Below, one piece after another: positions 49,858 through 58,773 of a stretch of DNA of 64,000 bases; position 1 is the stretch's first letter, and each line of letters starts with the position of its first letter. Position numbers and translations under genes: made by a program. Origin of the DNA: a virus; the IMG/VR virus record IMGVR_UViG_3300008624_000520, positions 1-64,000 of that record, one strand, 5' to 3'. The notes beneath the pieces are model-generated. The model was not told the origin of the DNA. It searched no databases and saw only the letters and a list, made by a program, of their open reading frames with translations.

Positions 49858-50587
49858 TTGTAAATAACTCCGTATAATTTTTATGTCTAATCTTCACTTT
49901 CAATAAATGCTGGATTAGATCACTACTATTTATATTAGTTTTGAGCTTAGCAAAAGGGATATAACCCAATCTTAACCCTGGATCTTCAAAATCTGGTAAG
50001 TCTAACCTATCTTTTAATTTTCTATGAATAATTCTAGCTCTTTTCTTAAATCCTATACCATCTATTTCAGGGCCGAGCCAAACATTAAATCCTGTTCTGG
50101 CGATAGTTTGTGGATGATATTGTTCTTTTTTAACACTTACATCACCAGAGAATACTATCTCTGCAAAATGTTTCCCTACATGTGGATAATTTATATACAA
50201 GTAACCAGGCTTCCTTGTTACAGTAAACTCCTCATAATCTGCTGGAAACAATTCCATAAAACTAGGTCCTGATTCATAACCCCACCTAGGTGGATAACCA
50301 GCATCTACCAATTCATAATAATGAATAAGATGATTAAGCCTTGACATTTCTGGATCGTCTTCATGATCTGCAAAATATTCATGTAATTTATTGAGATCGT
50401 CTGTTGGTTCTTGCCCTAACATGTAGACTATTTTGTCTATTTCACCTTTGATTTCTTCTTTTGTTTCGCCTAAATAAAAGAACTCTTTGGATTCATGCCT
50501 ATGATCTTCTAAAAATTTCGTATATCTTTTGGCCACTACTGTTGGAAGTGGTTCCCATTCAATATCATTTATATTTAAAGTCGTCAT
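49841..50587 (-). CDS. Hypothetical protein, 248 residues
   Basis: The ATG at 50587 follows AGGAGAACA; the longer frame lies within the helicase gene end. The protein (MTTLNINDIEWEPLPTVVAK) is alpha/beta, with a possible beta-hairpin core (FNVWLGPEIDGIGFKKR). It is located between gp41 and the holin-like gene. Function unknown. Confidence 0.6.
   Translation of the reverse strand: MTTLNINDIEWEPLPTVVAKRYTKFLEDHRHESKEFFYLGETKEEIKGEIDKIVYMLGQEPTDDLNKLHEYFADHEDDPEMSRLNHLIHYYELVDAGYPPRWGYESGPSFMELFPADYEEFTVTRKPGYLYINYPHVGKHFAEIVFSGDVSVKKEQYHPQTIARTGFNVWLGPEIDGIGFKKRARIIHRKLKDRLDLPDFEDPGLRLGYIPFAKLKTNINSSDLIQHLLKVKIRHKNYTELFTNGRTE
49927..49934 (-). promoter_or_regulatory. T4-type late promoter (TATAAATA)
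   Basis: Perfect octamer upstream of the holin-like, MscS-like and micro-protein genes. Confidence 0.55.
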
Positions 50588-51944
50588 ATTTGTTCTCCTC
50601 TCTTCCCTTTTCAAATACCGGAACTTCAATGTTTGCATCTGTTAATTGTTGTTGTGCAGACGGGTCTAAATCAAATAATTTCATTTTTGCTCTGTCTACA
50701 CCTATCATAAATCTTTTATTTCTTGTGGGGTCTGCATATCTATTTTTTAATTGTTTAATCATAAACTGGCCCATCTGTTCTAATTCTTCTGTACTTATCA
50801 TAGCAAACATTAAGTCTGCTGTTGCTGGTAATCCAAAACTTTCTGATGTATCTGTCAAATCTATATCACTACTAGAAAACCCTGATCTTGTTGTCTGTGT
50901 TGCACTAAGAATAGGAACATTTTGTTCTACTGCTAATCCTCTTAATTCTTCTGCAATACTTTTAATAATAACATAAGTATTGGCCTGACTGCCTGGTCTA
51001 AATCTTTGACTCGTACATATATTTAAATAATCTATGAATATGATATCAGGAAAGAAATTTCTCTTTAACTTTAATTCATTTATTAATGCTTTAAAATGTC
51101 CTGTATGTGCTGATGCTGTAGGATATTCTTTTATAATAAGTCTGCCTTCTATCTTTTTATTAATCTTATCTATCCTGTTATCAAACATCGCCTTGGATAA
51201 ATCTTTTAACTCCATAATAGGTATATTCATTAGATTAGCGTCTATACGTTCAGCTATTCTTTCTTCTGCCATTTCTAGGGTAATATAGAGTACATTTTTA
51301 CCCTTAGAGATGCAACTAGACGCCATATGGCACATAAAAAGGGATTTACCTACACCCGTGCCTGCTAATAATATGTTTAATGTTTTATTAGATAACCCGC
51401 CTTCTGTTATTCTATTAAACATATCTAAATCAAACTCTACTTTCTCTTCTAACCTATGATAATAATCATATCTTTTATTTGCGTCTTCTATAAAGTCATG
51501 TCCAATATTTGTATCAAATCCTACTGCCAGTGCTTCTGATAATATCTCAGGTAACGCATCTCTGCCTTGCTCTTTATTCTTTCCATCAAGTATTTGGATA
51601 CTATCCATAACACCTAAGTATAATGCTTTATCCTTACAGAACTTTTCTGTTTCATCTACTAACCATTTCGTATCAGGCTTATCTTCTGTTAAAGAATTAA
51701 CTAAATCTAAACAAACTTTATGAGTCTCTTCGTTTAAAGTCTTATCCTCATTTAAGCTAAGAATTACAGCCTGTTTGTTTGGTGGATTATTATACTTTTC
51801 TACAAAATCACGAATAATTGTAAAAACTTTTTGGTCTTCATTATTCATAAAGTATTGAGCTTTCAGAAAGGGCATAACCTTCCTGACATACTGTTCAGAA
51901 TGTATTAGGTTTTCTATTATTACTTGTTCAATTCTGTCCTTCAT
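50565..51944 (-). CDS. 41: T4-type replicative DNA helicase
   Basis: The 459-residue protein has an N-terminal helical domain, then Walker A GTGVGKS at 195-201, LEMAEERIAERIDA, and Walker B DIIFIDYLNI, as in DnaB-type helicases of T4 (gp41). It unwinds DNA 5'-3' and pairs with the gp61 primase. It follows uvsX and a small zinc-ribbon gene, overlapping the latter by 17 bases. Confidence 0.9.
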   Translation of the reverse strand: MKDRIEQVIIENLIHSEQYVRKVMPFLKAQYFMNNEDQKVFTIIRDFVEKYNNPPNKQAVILSLNEDKTLNEETHKVCLDLVNSLTEDKPDTKWLVDETEKFCKDKALYLGVMDSIQILDGKNKEQGRDALPEILSEALAVGFDTNIGHDFIEDANKRYDYYHRLEEKVEFDLDMFNRITEGGLSNKTLNILLAGTGVGKSLFMCHMASSCISKGKNVLYITLEMAEERIAERIDANLMNIPIMELKDLSKAMFDNRIDKINKKIEGRLIIKEYPTASAHTGHFKALINELKLKRNFFPDIIFIDYLNICTSQRFRPGSQANTYVIIKSIAEELRGLAVEQNVPILSATQTTRSGFSSSDIDLTDTSESFGLPATADLMFAMISTEELEQMGQFMIKQLKNRYADPTRNKRFMIGVDRAKMKLFDLDPSAQQQLTDANIEVPVFEKGREENKYDDFKYK

Positions 51945-52104
51945 CCATTTCCTTTACATACTCATTATATACTTCTGCTACACAATTTCCACAGATGTAT
52001 GTCTCCTCCATATCATCATTATGGAAACAATATGCTTTGTCTTCTTCTAGATTTAGTGCTTTCTCACACCTATCACACTTTGTCGTATTCTTGCTCAATG
52101 TCAC
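51928..52104 (-). CDS. Small zinc-ribbon protein, about 58 residues
   Basis: The ORF begins far upstream inside uvsX, but a GTG at 52104 or a TTG two codons later gives the plausible protein. It has CDRC and CGNC pairs about 25 residues apart around KAYCFHNDDMEE, a zinc ribbon. It overlaps uvsX by about 30 bases and gp41 by 17, as small replication accessory genes often do. Function unknown. Confidence 0.65.
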   Translation of the reverse strand: MTLSKNTTKCDRCEKALNLEEDKAYCFHNDDMEETYICGNCVAEVYNEYVKEMDEGQN

Positions 52105-53140
52105 TATCTGAAAACTCTTTTTGCATGTCTCCAGCTCCCAAACTATATCTATTTTCAACCCATTTGTTGAATCCTTCATCCTCTAACAAAGGTATCCAAA
52201 AATCACTACCCATGTCTTTAAGTCTAACTTTCACTTCAGGAGCGATTTCTCCTGTTTCGGGATTCTGTTTTTGATACCATCCAACAGTAGGTTTAATAAC
52301 ATATCCAGATTCTAATCCCATTTCTAATAAACCAGACCAAGGACTAATACCCTCTTCCCAGGAAACTTGCACAATTATCTTAGACTTCTCTCTAACAAAT
52401 CTAGACTTTTCAACATTTATTACAAATTCATAACCTGTAACTTCTGTTCCTGTTTTTTGTTGCCTTCTGCCTATAATATAAATGTTGTCTGCTGAATAAT
52501 ATATACCTGTTCCACCACTTACAACGTCTTTAGGAAACAATCCTATTTCTTTATATGTGTGATTAACCACAATCGCTGGTATATCTTTTATAGTTAAATG
52601 AGGTGTAATCATTCTAAACAGTGACTTCATTTGTTTAGCTCTTGTCATATCTGCTACTGATTTACCCTCTAAAGCATCTTCTACTTCTTTTTTACTTGCC
52701 AAGTTACCCACACTATCAACAATAATCATTACATGGTCGTCTCTTTCTAAACCATTCAACTGTTGCATAGCATCGTGTTTTAATTGTTCTATGTCTGATA
52801 TTGGACTGTGGATTACCCTATTGGTGTCTATTTTAAATGTATCAAAATATGCCTGTGGTGCTCCAAACTCACTATCATAAAACAAAATAACACCATCTTT
52901 ATATTTGTCTAAATATGCTTTAGCCAACAACATAGCAAATGCTGTTTTAAAATGTTTACTTGGTCCTGCAAATACAGTTAATCCTGTTGTAAGACCTCCG
53001 TCTAATTTTCCACTCAACGCAACATTAACTGCAGGTACAGATGTCTGTATTATATCCTGTTCGTTAAAAAATTTGGAATCAGTTAAGACTTCAGATTGTT
53101 TAATCGTCGTGTTTTTCTTTAATTTATCTATTAGGTTCAT
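52073..53140 (-). CDS. uvsX: UvsX-type RecA-like recombinase
   Basis: The 355-residue protein has a RecA-like core with Walker A GPSKHFKT at 59-66, LFYDSEFGAP, and MIIVDSVGNL as Walker B. T4 UvsX drives homologous recombination and recombination-dependent replication. It follows a UDP-sugar dehydrogenase-like gene, which overlaps it by 17 bases. Length and motifs fit well. Confidence 0.9.
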   Translation of the reverse strand: MNLIDKLKKNTTIKQSEVLTDSKFFNEQDIIQTSVPAVNVALSGKLDGGLTTGLTVFAGPSKHFKTAFAMLLAKAYLDKYKDGVILFYDSEFGAPQAYFDTFKIDTNRVIHSPISDIEQLKHDAMQQLNGLERDDHVMIIVDSVGNLASKKEVEDALEGKSVADMTRAKQMKSLFRMITPHLTIKDIPAIVVNHTYKEIGLFPKDVVSGGTGIYYSADNIYIIGRRQQKTGTEVTGYEFVINVEKSRFVREKSKIIVQVSWEEGISPWSGLLEMGLESGYVIKPTVGWYQKQNPETGEIAPEVKVRLKDMGSDFWIPLLEDEGFNKWVENRYSLGAGDMQKEFSDSDIEQEYDKV

Positions 53141-53930
53141 TACCTCTCCTTATTCTGTTTGCATCTACCGCAACTTTTAAAATATTATCACTATTATAGC
53201 ACAGCGACGAAGTGTGAGTCAAGTCTTTAGGTAAACAAGTACCACCAAATCCTACCTTTCCGTCTGGTCCTGGTACTGCCCAATGTGTTTTACCCAAATT
53301 AGGATCATTACTAAAAAAGTCTGAAATCACATCGTAATCCATATCCCAAGCATCACATATATTTTTAAATTCATTTGCTAAACCTACTTTAACAGCAAGT
53401 GCTGCATTTCTTGCTATTTTTATCATTGCTGCTTCTTCTGGTTTAATATGACACCATATATTTTTGTGGCATTCAATAGTTTCTATAAAATGATCCATTT
53501 GATACCCACCTACTACCAATGGTAACTCTGGGTTATCAATATCTTCTTTCCAATGCCTTTCTCTTAAAAACTCTGGCCATATAATTGCTCCATAACTTTT
53601 AGTGTATTGAGCTGTTTGATCAGGACCAATTGTGCTCCTTATAACTATTCTATTTACTTTTTTATAGACGTTCTTACATACTTCATCTATTATAGAAGTA
53701 TCTAATTTACTAGGCCAAACTGCTGATCCTGTTTTTTCTTTTTCAGGATCAACCAACAGATTTGTAGGAACACATATAATAGCATAATCTATGCCCCACC
53801 AATCTTCTATTCTTTTATCTAGAGCAGGATCATGAATTAATACACCAGGACTTCCTTTAACATGATTCTTAAAGAAATACTCTGTAGCTTTACCTACAAA
53901 ACCATAACCTACTATCGCTATTTTAGCCAT
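53124..53930 (-). CDS. Short UDP-sugar dehydrogenase-like protein
   Basis: I chose the ATG at 53930 (MAKIAIVGYGFVGKATEYFF), giving 268 residues. The Rossmann GYGFVG motif and the catalytic segment GFGGTCLPKDL are present. The C-terminal nucleotide-sugar-binding domain of the family (about 120 residues) is missing. It may be a truncated but functional enzyme, or act on an unusual substrate. It lies between a small basic gene and uvsX. Confidence 0.75.
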   Translation of the reverse strand: MAKIAIVGYGFVGKATEYFFKNHVKGSPGVLIHDPALDKRIEDWWGIDYAIICVPTNLLVDPEKEKTGSAVWPSKLDTSIIDEVCKNVYKKVNRIVIRSTIGPDQTAQYTKSYGAIIWPEFLRERHWKEDIDNPELPLVVGGYQMDHFIETIECHKNIWCHIKPEEAAMIKIARNAALAVKVGLANEFKNICDAWDMDYDVISDFFSNDPNLGKTHWAVPGPDGKVGFGGTCLPKDLTHTSSLCYNSDNILKVAVDANRIRRGNEPNR

Positions 53931-54108
53931 TCTTAATTCTTCGTTCAAGTATTTCAATTTGACTATCCTTTTTCTTTTGCCAGGCGGTCTCATTTCTATC
54001 TTTACCGTTACTCATCTTTTTAGCTGTAAATTTGGAAGCTTTTAATCTTTCTAAAGCTCCTTCTCTTCTTTCCTTACGGCCAAACTTTCTATCTTTTCCG
54101 TGTCTCAT
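53923..54108 (-). CDS. Small basic protein with L17-like N-terminus, 61 residues
   Basis: The ATG at 54108 follows GGAGAGAAG. The N-terminus MRHGKDRKFGRKERREGALE resembles the start of ribosomal protein L17, and the rest is Lys/Arg-rich helix. It may bind RNA; no other L17 feature is present. It overlaps the dehydrogenase gene by 8 bases. Confidence 0.6.
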   Translation of the reverse strand: MRHGKDRKFGRKERREGALERLKASKFTAKKMSNGKDRNETAWQKKKDSQIEILERRIKNG

Positions 54109-54208
54109 CTTCTCTCCAAAAATCATTTTCAAAAGCAACTTGAATACCAACATATATCGCCGTATTGACAAGTATTAATACTAAAAACATAACCCAACCT
54201 GAAATCAT
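54089..54208 (-). CDS. Membrane micro-protein, 39 residues
   Basis: The ATG at 54208 forms an ATGA overlap with the methyltransferase stop. The peptide has one span (GWVMFLVLILVNTAIYVGIQ) and a charged tail (ENDFWREDETRKR). It overlaps the next basic gene by 20 bases. Translational coupling and composition support it. Confidence 0.6.
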   Translation of the reverse strand: MISGWVMFLVLILVNTAIYVGIQVAFENDFWREDETRKR

Positions 54209-54861
54209 TTAATAAAAACTCCTAACCAAAAATCTTTTTTATCTGACATATCAACTCCACCTGCATAAGTTTGTACAATCCAATCATCCATATTTTCTGT
54301 TCCTCCGTATCCGCCTATTGGTACCATCTCAGAAAACTCTTCTCGTTTCTTTGAATACTCATAAAATTTATCTAATTTCATAGGTGTAGTTTCTATTGCT
54401 TTAATAACATCTGCTCCCTTAGGACCACAATTAACCTGAAGAGGATATTCTATGCCTATATCAGAGTGAGCATTACCTGACATAGCCCAATCTATTTCTA
54501 ATGATGTACCACTTGTTTCTTTTCTTAAACTTTCCACAATTAATACCTTTGGTTTAGATATATTGATAATCTGTTCCAACAAATGAAATGGACTATGCAA
54601 ATGATATAATAATCCCATACACAGAACAACATCAAATTCATGGCCGAGCCATTGTTTATAATAATCATTAGCTGTGCCATAAAAATCTGGTGTAATATCT
54701 CCACTTGGATCATATCTTATATGTGGGTCTACTGTAAATAAACTGTCTGCATATTCATTAACAAGTTCTGAGTGAACACCAGTAGAAGCGCCAAATTCAA
54801 TAACACTTTTATTTGATGCATACTTTTCAAATACCTCTCTCAGAAAAGTAGAATACTTCAT
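54205..54861 (-). CDS. SAM-dependent methyltransferase
   Basis: The ATG at 54861 overlaps the previous stop (ATGA) and gives 218 residues. SAM-binding motif I is VIEFGASTGVHSELV, and the post-motif LCMGLLYHLHSPFHLL is typical of class I methyltransferases acting on small molecules or sugars. It is inserted between DNA polymerase and uvsX, with micro-protein genes on both sides. The substrate is unknown. Confidence 0.8.
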   Translation of the reverse strand: MKYSTFLREVFEKYASNKSVIEFGASTGVHSELVNEYADSLFTVDPHIRYDPSGDITPDFYGTANDYYKQWLGHEFDVVLCMGLLYHLHSPFHLLEQIINISKPKVLIVESLRKETSGTSLEIDWAMSGNAHSDIGIEYPLQVNCGPKGADVIKAIETTPMKLDKFYEYSKKREEFSEMVPIGGYGGTENMDDWIVQTYAGGVDMSDKKDFWLGVFIK

Positions 54862-54935
54862 ACTATATAATTCCACACAAGGATTGCAATAAACGCTCCA
54901 AACAGTATATTATAAATTATAATATCTAAATTCAT
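54858..54935 (-). CDS. Membrane micro-protein, 25 residues
   Basis: The ATG at 54935 overlaps the DNA polymerase stop (ATGA) and follows AGGAGTTATTTGG. The peptide MNLDIIIYNILFGAFIAILV is almost entirely one membrane helix. Good translation signals support it despite its size. Confidence 0.65.
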   Translation of the reverse strand: MNLDIIIYNILFGAFIAILVWNYIV

Positions 54936-57427
54936 CCAAATAACTCCTCTAATGATGCTTGTGGCTCTGTATGCCAACCCAATGGATTTAAAATATGCTC
55001 CAAGGGATCAACAAATGCCTTTTGAAAAATTAAATCATAATCAATATATTTTTCTAAACCAAATTCTGTAGGGAGTTTTGTAACAAATGCTATCGTATTT
55101 TCCTTTAAAGGATTAGGTTCTTTTAAATACAAAAACTTAATTTTATCTCCCTCTTGGATTTTTTCATATTTTAATCCTAAATCAAGTTTACCTAAATAAT
55201 GATTATATAATAATCCACCCCTAACATGAATAGGAGTACCTTTACCATATATGTCTGCTGTACTTCTATATTTACTCATATTATTACAACCCCTAGGGAA
55301 CGCAATTAGTTCTGCTGACTTAGTGAGAAAGTCCTTTTTGGCGTCTGCTACGTAGGTTTGTAAAGTATCTTGATCGCTAGTAAGTATTAAACGTACGGCC
55401 TCCCTTAGAGACTCTCTAATTACGCCAGGAGTGCTTGATCTCACTATCTCTAAACCCATTACCTTTAATTTAGGGGCTTGTAACCGCAATCCTTCATCGT
55501 CATATACATTCAAAGCATAACGTTTCTTAGCTACAAATATGCCTTTGTCTGCTATTATCTCCCTTTTAAAATCTATTTTCTTTTCAAAAGCATTAGTATA
55601 ATTAGCTAACCTTTGCATTGCCTGATCTATTGCTGGTTCTATTTTCTCTGATGCCACCTTGTCTATTAAACTAATAACTTTTTGTCTAGACTTATCAGGG
55701 AAAAAGTTTTGAACCATATTGTCTAATGTAACATAACAAGAATCAGTATCACTATAAAAAGAATAAGTTTTATCTTCTGTGCCACAGACTTTATTAACAT
55801 ACTTATCAATTTCCTTTGCTGTATCTCTAATTACTAATTGTCCTGTCATTGTAATACCTTCTGCAATTCTATCATCATAGAATCTAAAGTATTGGTTTGC
55901 CAGGGCACCATATAAACTATTTAATTGGATCTTTCTTGCCATTTGGAAGTTATTATATTTACTAACTTCATTCTCATAAACTTTAGCTCCTGTTTCTTGG
56001 AACTTCCTCTGAGAATCTTGCATAAGTCTTTTATATCTTAATCTATCATTAAAAAACTTCTGTACTATCTCAGGAAACAGGCCTTGCTTTTCTCTTGTGT
56101 AACAAGATCCATTAGCTGCCATAGCGTAATTCTTTTCTTTTAATTTGTCTAACTTATACCTATCTAACAAATCATCTACTTTTACTTCATATTGAAAACC
56201 AGGAACAATAGTTTCTGGACTCATATTGTATTGCATAAGTATAGAAGGATATAGACTTGTGGCATCAAAACTAGCCACCCAATCATAGCCACCTGGTACA
56301 GGCTCTTGTACATAAGCCCCTTCGATTGTTCTCTCTTTCCTACCACCACCCTGATGTAAGACAATTTTCTTCTCCCACAAATGATTATATAATAAACTAT
56401 CCCAAGTTCTAACTGCAGAATATACATCGTTATAATTACATTTAGCATCGTATGCCATTGTAACTGCCAGTTCAATAAGTTTCATCTTATCTTCTAACTC
56501 ATCAACAAGAACTGTATCAATAATATTATACTCTACAAATCTATTCCAATCTTTTTCATAAAACTCTTTAAATGTCTCATAACCGCTTTCAAGTTTGTTT
56601 TTACCTAACTCTGTTTCAGCAATAAAATCTAATCTATAAGATTCCCTAGTAACATAAGTAAATTTTCTATACAAATCTAAATAGTCTAAATTTGCAACAC
56701 CTGTTATTTCATATGCTGTCACTTCTTTTTGCATAAACCTAACTTTTCTTTTATTAACCAAGCCAAATGGAGAAAATCTTTTATGTTCTCCTTCTCCTAA
56801 TATTCTCTCTGTTCTGGATAGTAAATATGGTATATCAAATAAATTACTATTCCAACCTGTAATAATATCTGGACAGTTTTCTTCCCACCACTCTAAAAAG
56901 GTTTTAAGAAGATTATATTCGTCTGTACAATTAATATAATCTATATCATAATCTGCTACTTCTGCTGATGGTGTAAACTCCCCAAGTCCGAAAGTTGTTA
57001 TCTTCTTGGTGTTGTTGTTTTGAAGTGTGATAACTAAAACTTTCTCGCTTGGAGAGTCTACGTTAGGAAATCCACCCTCTGATGTTGTTTCAATATCAAT
57101 AGAGTAGATAGCCATTTTTTTAGCATCCCATTCGATATCTCCAGGATACTTTTCTGTTATGTATTGATAGGCATAATAGTTCTGTCCAAATATTGGAAAA
57201 TTAGAAACGTCTTTATACCTATTAAAAAATTCTGTTGCTTCTTTATTAGAATCAAATTGTATAGGAGATACGGTCTCTCCATAAATGCTTTTGTATTCTG
57301 AGGGTTTGTCTGATTTGACAAATAGGGTGGGTCTAAAATTATGTCGTGATGTAAAACGTTCGCCGTTCTTTACTCCGCGAACTAGAATTTTGTCACCATA
57401 GTGACGTGCATAAGTATAAAAATTCAT
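54932..57427 (-). CDS. 43: T4-type family B DNA polymerase
   Basis: The 831-residue protein has exonuclease motifs (DIE at 111-113; NSNLFDIPYLLSR) and polymerase motifs ASFDATSLYPS and YSDTDSCY. The C-terminus ends in LEELFG, a short hydrophobic tail like the clamp-binding end of phage polymerases. A sigma70-like promoter lies just upstream, so it is an early gene. It is slightly shorter than T4 gp43 (898). Confidence 0.95.
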   Translation of the reverse strand: MNFYTYARHYGDKILVRGVKNGERFTSRHNFRPTLFVKSDKPSEYKSIYGETVSPIQFDSNKEATEFFNRYKDVSNFPIFGQNYYAYQYITEKYPGDIEWDAKKMAIYSIDIETTSEGGFPNVDSPSEKVLVITLQNNNTKKITTFGLGEFTPSAEVADYDIDYINCTDEYNLLKTFLEWWEENCPDIITGWNSNLFDIPYLLSRTERILGEGEHKRFSPFGLVNKRKVRFMQKEVTAYEITGVANLDYLDLYRKFTYVTRESYRLDFIAETELGKNKLESGYETFKEFYEKDWNRFVEYNIIDTVLVDELEDKMKLIELAVTMAYDAKCNYNDVYSAVRTWDSLLYNHLWEKKIVLHQGGGRKERTIEGAYVQEPVPGGYDWVASFDATSLYPSILMQYNMSPETIVPGFQYEVKVDDLLDRYKLDKLKEKNYAMAANGSCYTREKQGLFPEIVQKFFNDRLRYKRLMQDSQRKFQETGAKVYENEVSKYNNFQMARKIQLNSLYGALANQYFRFYDDRIAEGITMTGQLVIRDTAKEIDKYVNKVCGTEDKTYSFYSDTDSCYVTLDNMVQNFFPDKSRQKVISLIDKVASEKIEPAIDQAMQRLANYTNAFEKKIDFKREIIADKGIFVAKKRYALNVYDDEGLRLQAPKLKVMGLEIVRSSTPGVIRESLREAVRLILTSDQDTLQTYVADAKKDFLTKSAELIAFPRGCNNMSKYRSTADIYGKGTPIHVRGGLLYNHYLGKLDLGLKYEKIQEGDKIKFLYLKEPNPLKENTIAFVTKLPTEFGLEKYIDYDLIFQKAFVDPLEHILNPLGWHTEPQASLEELFG

Positions 57428-57456
57428 TATATATCCAACACCATAATATACTACAC

Positions 57457-57485
57457 ATTATAGACTCTTACGAACCTATAATCAA
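57457..57485 (-). promoter_or_regulatory. Sigma70-like early promoter for DNA polymerase
   Basis: The -35 TTGATT (57480-57485), a 17-base spacer ending GAGTC and a perfect TATAAT (57457-57462) lie 30 bases before the polymerase ATG. The block matches the promoter at 47717-47745. Confidence 0.75.
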
Positions 57486-57938
57486 CTAATCTTCTTTAAA
57501 AAAGGTACGATTAATTAAATGTTCTTCTGCTATTTCTTGTTTTGAACGTCCATGATATTTGACTGCATGATGTGTCTCAATCATATACTCATTTACGTTA
57601 TGCCTATATTTAATAGGTTCAACCGGCGCACCATTAGCATCTGTTCCGCCTTCTGTTTCTTTTATAGTAATAAACTCACCGAGGATTCTTCCATATTTAC
57701 CTTTTCCATCAAGCCTCGTTTTGAGTATAGCTCCATTCTTGAGTTGGTCTTTAAGGAATTCTTTAGCCATGAGTCCGAACTTTTTCTCGTCGAGGTCACG
57801 GGTCCTACTCTCGGGAGTATCAATCCCATACAAACGTACTCTCTGCTTTTTGAGCCAGACACCGAAACCGAGGTCGATATCAACATCTACTGTATCTCCG
57901 TCTACTACTCTTACAATTTTACTTCTATATTCGTACAC
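57486..57938 (-). CDS. Thermonuclease (SNase)-like protein
   Basis: The 150-residue protein has VDGDTVDVDIDLGFGVW, RLYGIDTPES and GKYGRILGE, the three signature segments of staphylococcal nuclease-like enzymes with active-site Asp, Arg and Glu. It has no signal peptide. It could degrade host DNA or act in nucleic-acid processing. A late promoter lies 33 bases upstream. Confidence 0.8.
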   Translation of the reverse strand: MYEYRSKIVRVVDGDTVDVDIDLGFGVWLKKQRVRLYGIDTPESRTRDLDEKKFGLMAKEFLKDQLKNGAILKTRLDGKGKYGRILGEFITIKETEGGTDANGAPVEPIKYRHNVNEYMIETHHAVKYHGRSKQEIAEEHLINRTFFKED

Positions 57939-58277
57939 TTAATTCTTAGTTATTTCGTTTAGTACCTTTTTATTTATAAAGTCTGGTTGTATAAGACCAG
58001 ATCCAAACTTAGAATTATAAGCATTTAATAAATTTTTATCAGGATCGTAAACTGAAATTATATGATTAGGAAATATAGGAACTTTGTGCTGTTTTGCAAA
58101 GGGAGCGTAAGGAGCTAGGCCTACACCAAACTCATCTTCACTACCTGGTTTAGGCATCATTAGGATAACTGCTGGTTTCTCTACAAGTAAAAATGCTTTA
58201 CCATCTATTTCTGTATCTGAAACCTGCCCTATAATGTCCTCACCTGAGGTTAGTTTAATAATCTGAACGTTTGCCAT
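57939..58277 (-). CDS. Sm/LSm-like small protein, 112 residues
   Basis: The protein begins MANVQIIKLTSGEDIIGQVS, the motif of small RNA-binding Sm-like folds in T4-like phages, and continues with a GVGLAPYAPFAK loop and LLNAYNSKFGSGL. Conserved in marine T4-like phages from memory. A role in RNA binding is inferred. It precedes the nuclease gene by 0 bases. Confidence 0.65.
   Translation of the reverse strand: MANVQIIKLTSGEDIIGQVSDTEIDGKAFLLVEKPAVILMMPKPGSEDEFGVGLAPYAPFAKQHKVPIFPNHIISVYDPDKNLLNAYNSKFGSGLIQPDFINKKVLNEITKN
57971..57978 (-). promoter_or_regulatory. T4-type late promoter (TATAAATA)
   Basis: Perfect octamer inside the 3' end of the Sm-like gene, 33 bases before the SNase gene. 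Confidence 0.55.
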
Positions 58278-58292
58278 GCTCCTTCTCCTGCA

Positions 58293-58751
58293 TTATTTAG
58301 TTTTTATTTCAATTGATTTAGGCTTTTTGGCCTCTGGTATTTCATTTACCAAAGATACTGTCAAAACCCCGTCTTTTAACTTGGCACCTTTTACTACTAC
58401 GGTGTCAGCCAAAGACCAGGAGCGCGTGAATTTACGTTCAGCTATTCCTTTGTGTATAAAGTTGTCAGGTGTGCCGTCTATGCAGCCCTGAAGTTGATCT
58501 CCCTTAATAGTAAGTGTTCCATCCTCTACTGTAACATCTAGATCTTCTTCTTTGAAACCAGCAAGTGCTAGTTGTATTTCAAATTTCTCGTCATCTATTT
58601 TTTGAATGTTAAAAGGTGGAAAGTTATTATTTACCGGCTCAAAGTCCTTTTGAAGTAAATCAAAGACTCTGTTGAATCCGATAAATTGTCTTTCTATTTG
58701 TGGGAAGGTGTGGACGAAATTGTCCCAATTCGCTGTGGTTAGTTTTACCAT
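58293..58751 (-). CDS. Small heat-shock protein (Hsp20)
   Basis: The 152-residue protein has an alpha-crystallin domain (FEIQLALAGFKEEDLDVTVED, then RSWSLADTVVVKGAKLKDGV, GVLTVSL). A short N-terminal arm and C-terminal basic tail are present. Phage Hsp20 is typical of marine T4-like phages and likely protects virion or replication proteins. A terminator separates it from the upstream RNA. Confidence 0.85.
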   Translation of the reverse strand: MVKLTTANWDNFVHTFPQIERQFIGFNRVFDLLQKDFEPVNNNFPPFNIQKIDDEKFEIQLALAGFKEEDLDVTVEDGTLTIKGDQLQGCIDGTPDNFIHKGIAERKFTRSWSLADTVVVKGAKLKDGVLTVSLVNEIPEAKKPKSIEIKTK

Positions 58752-58773
58752 TGTTTTCTCCTTATTAAGCGAG

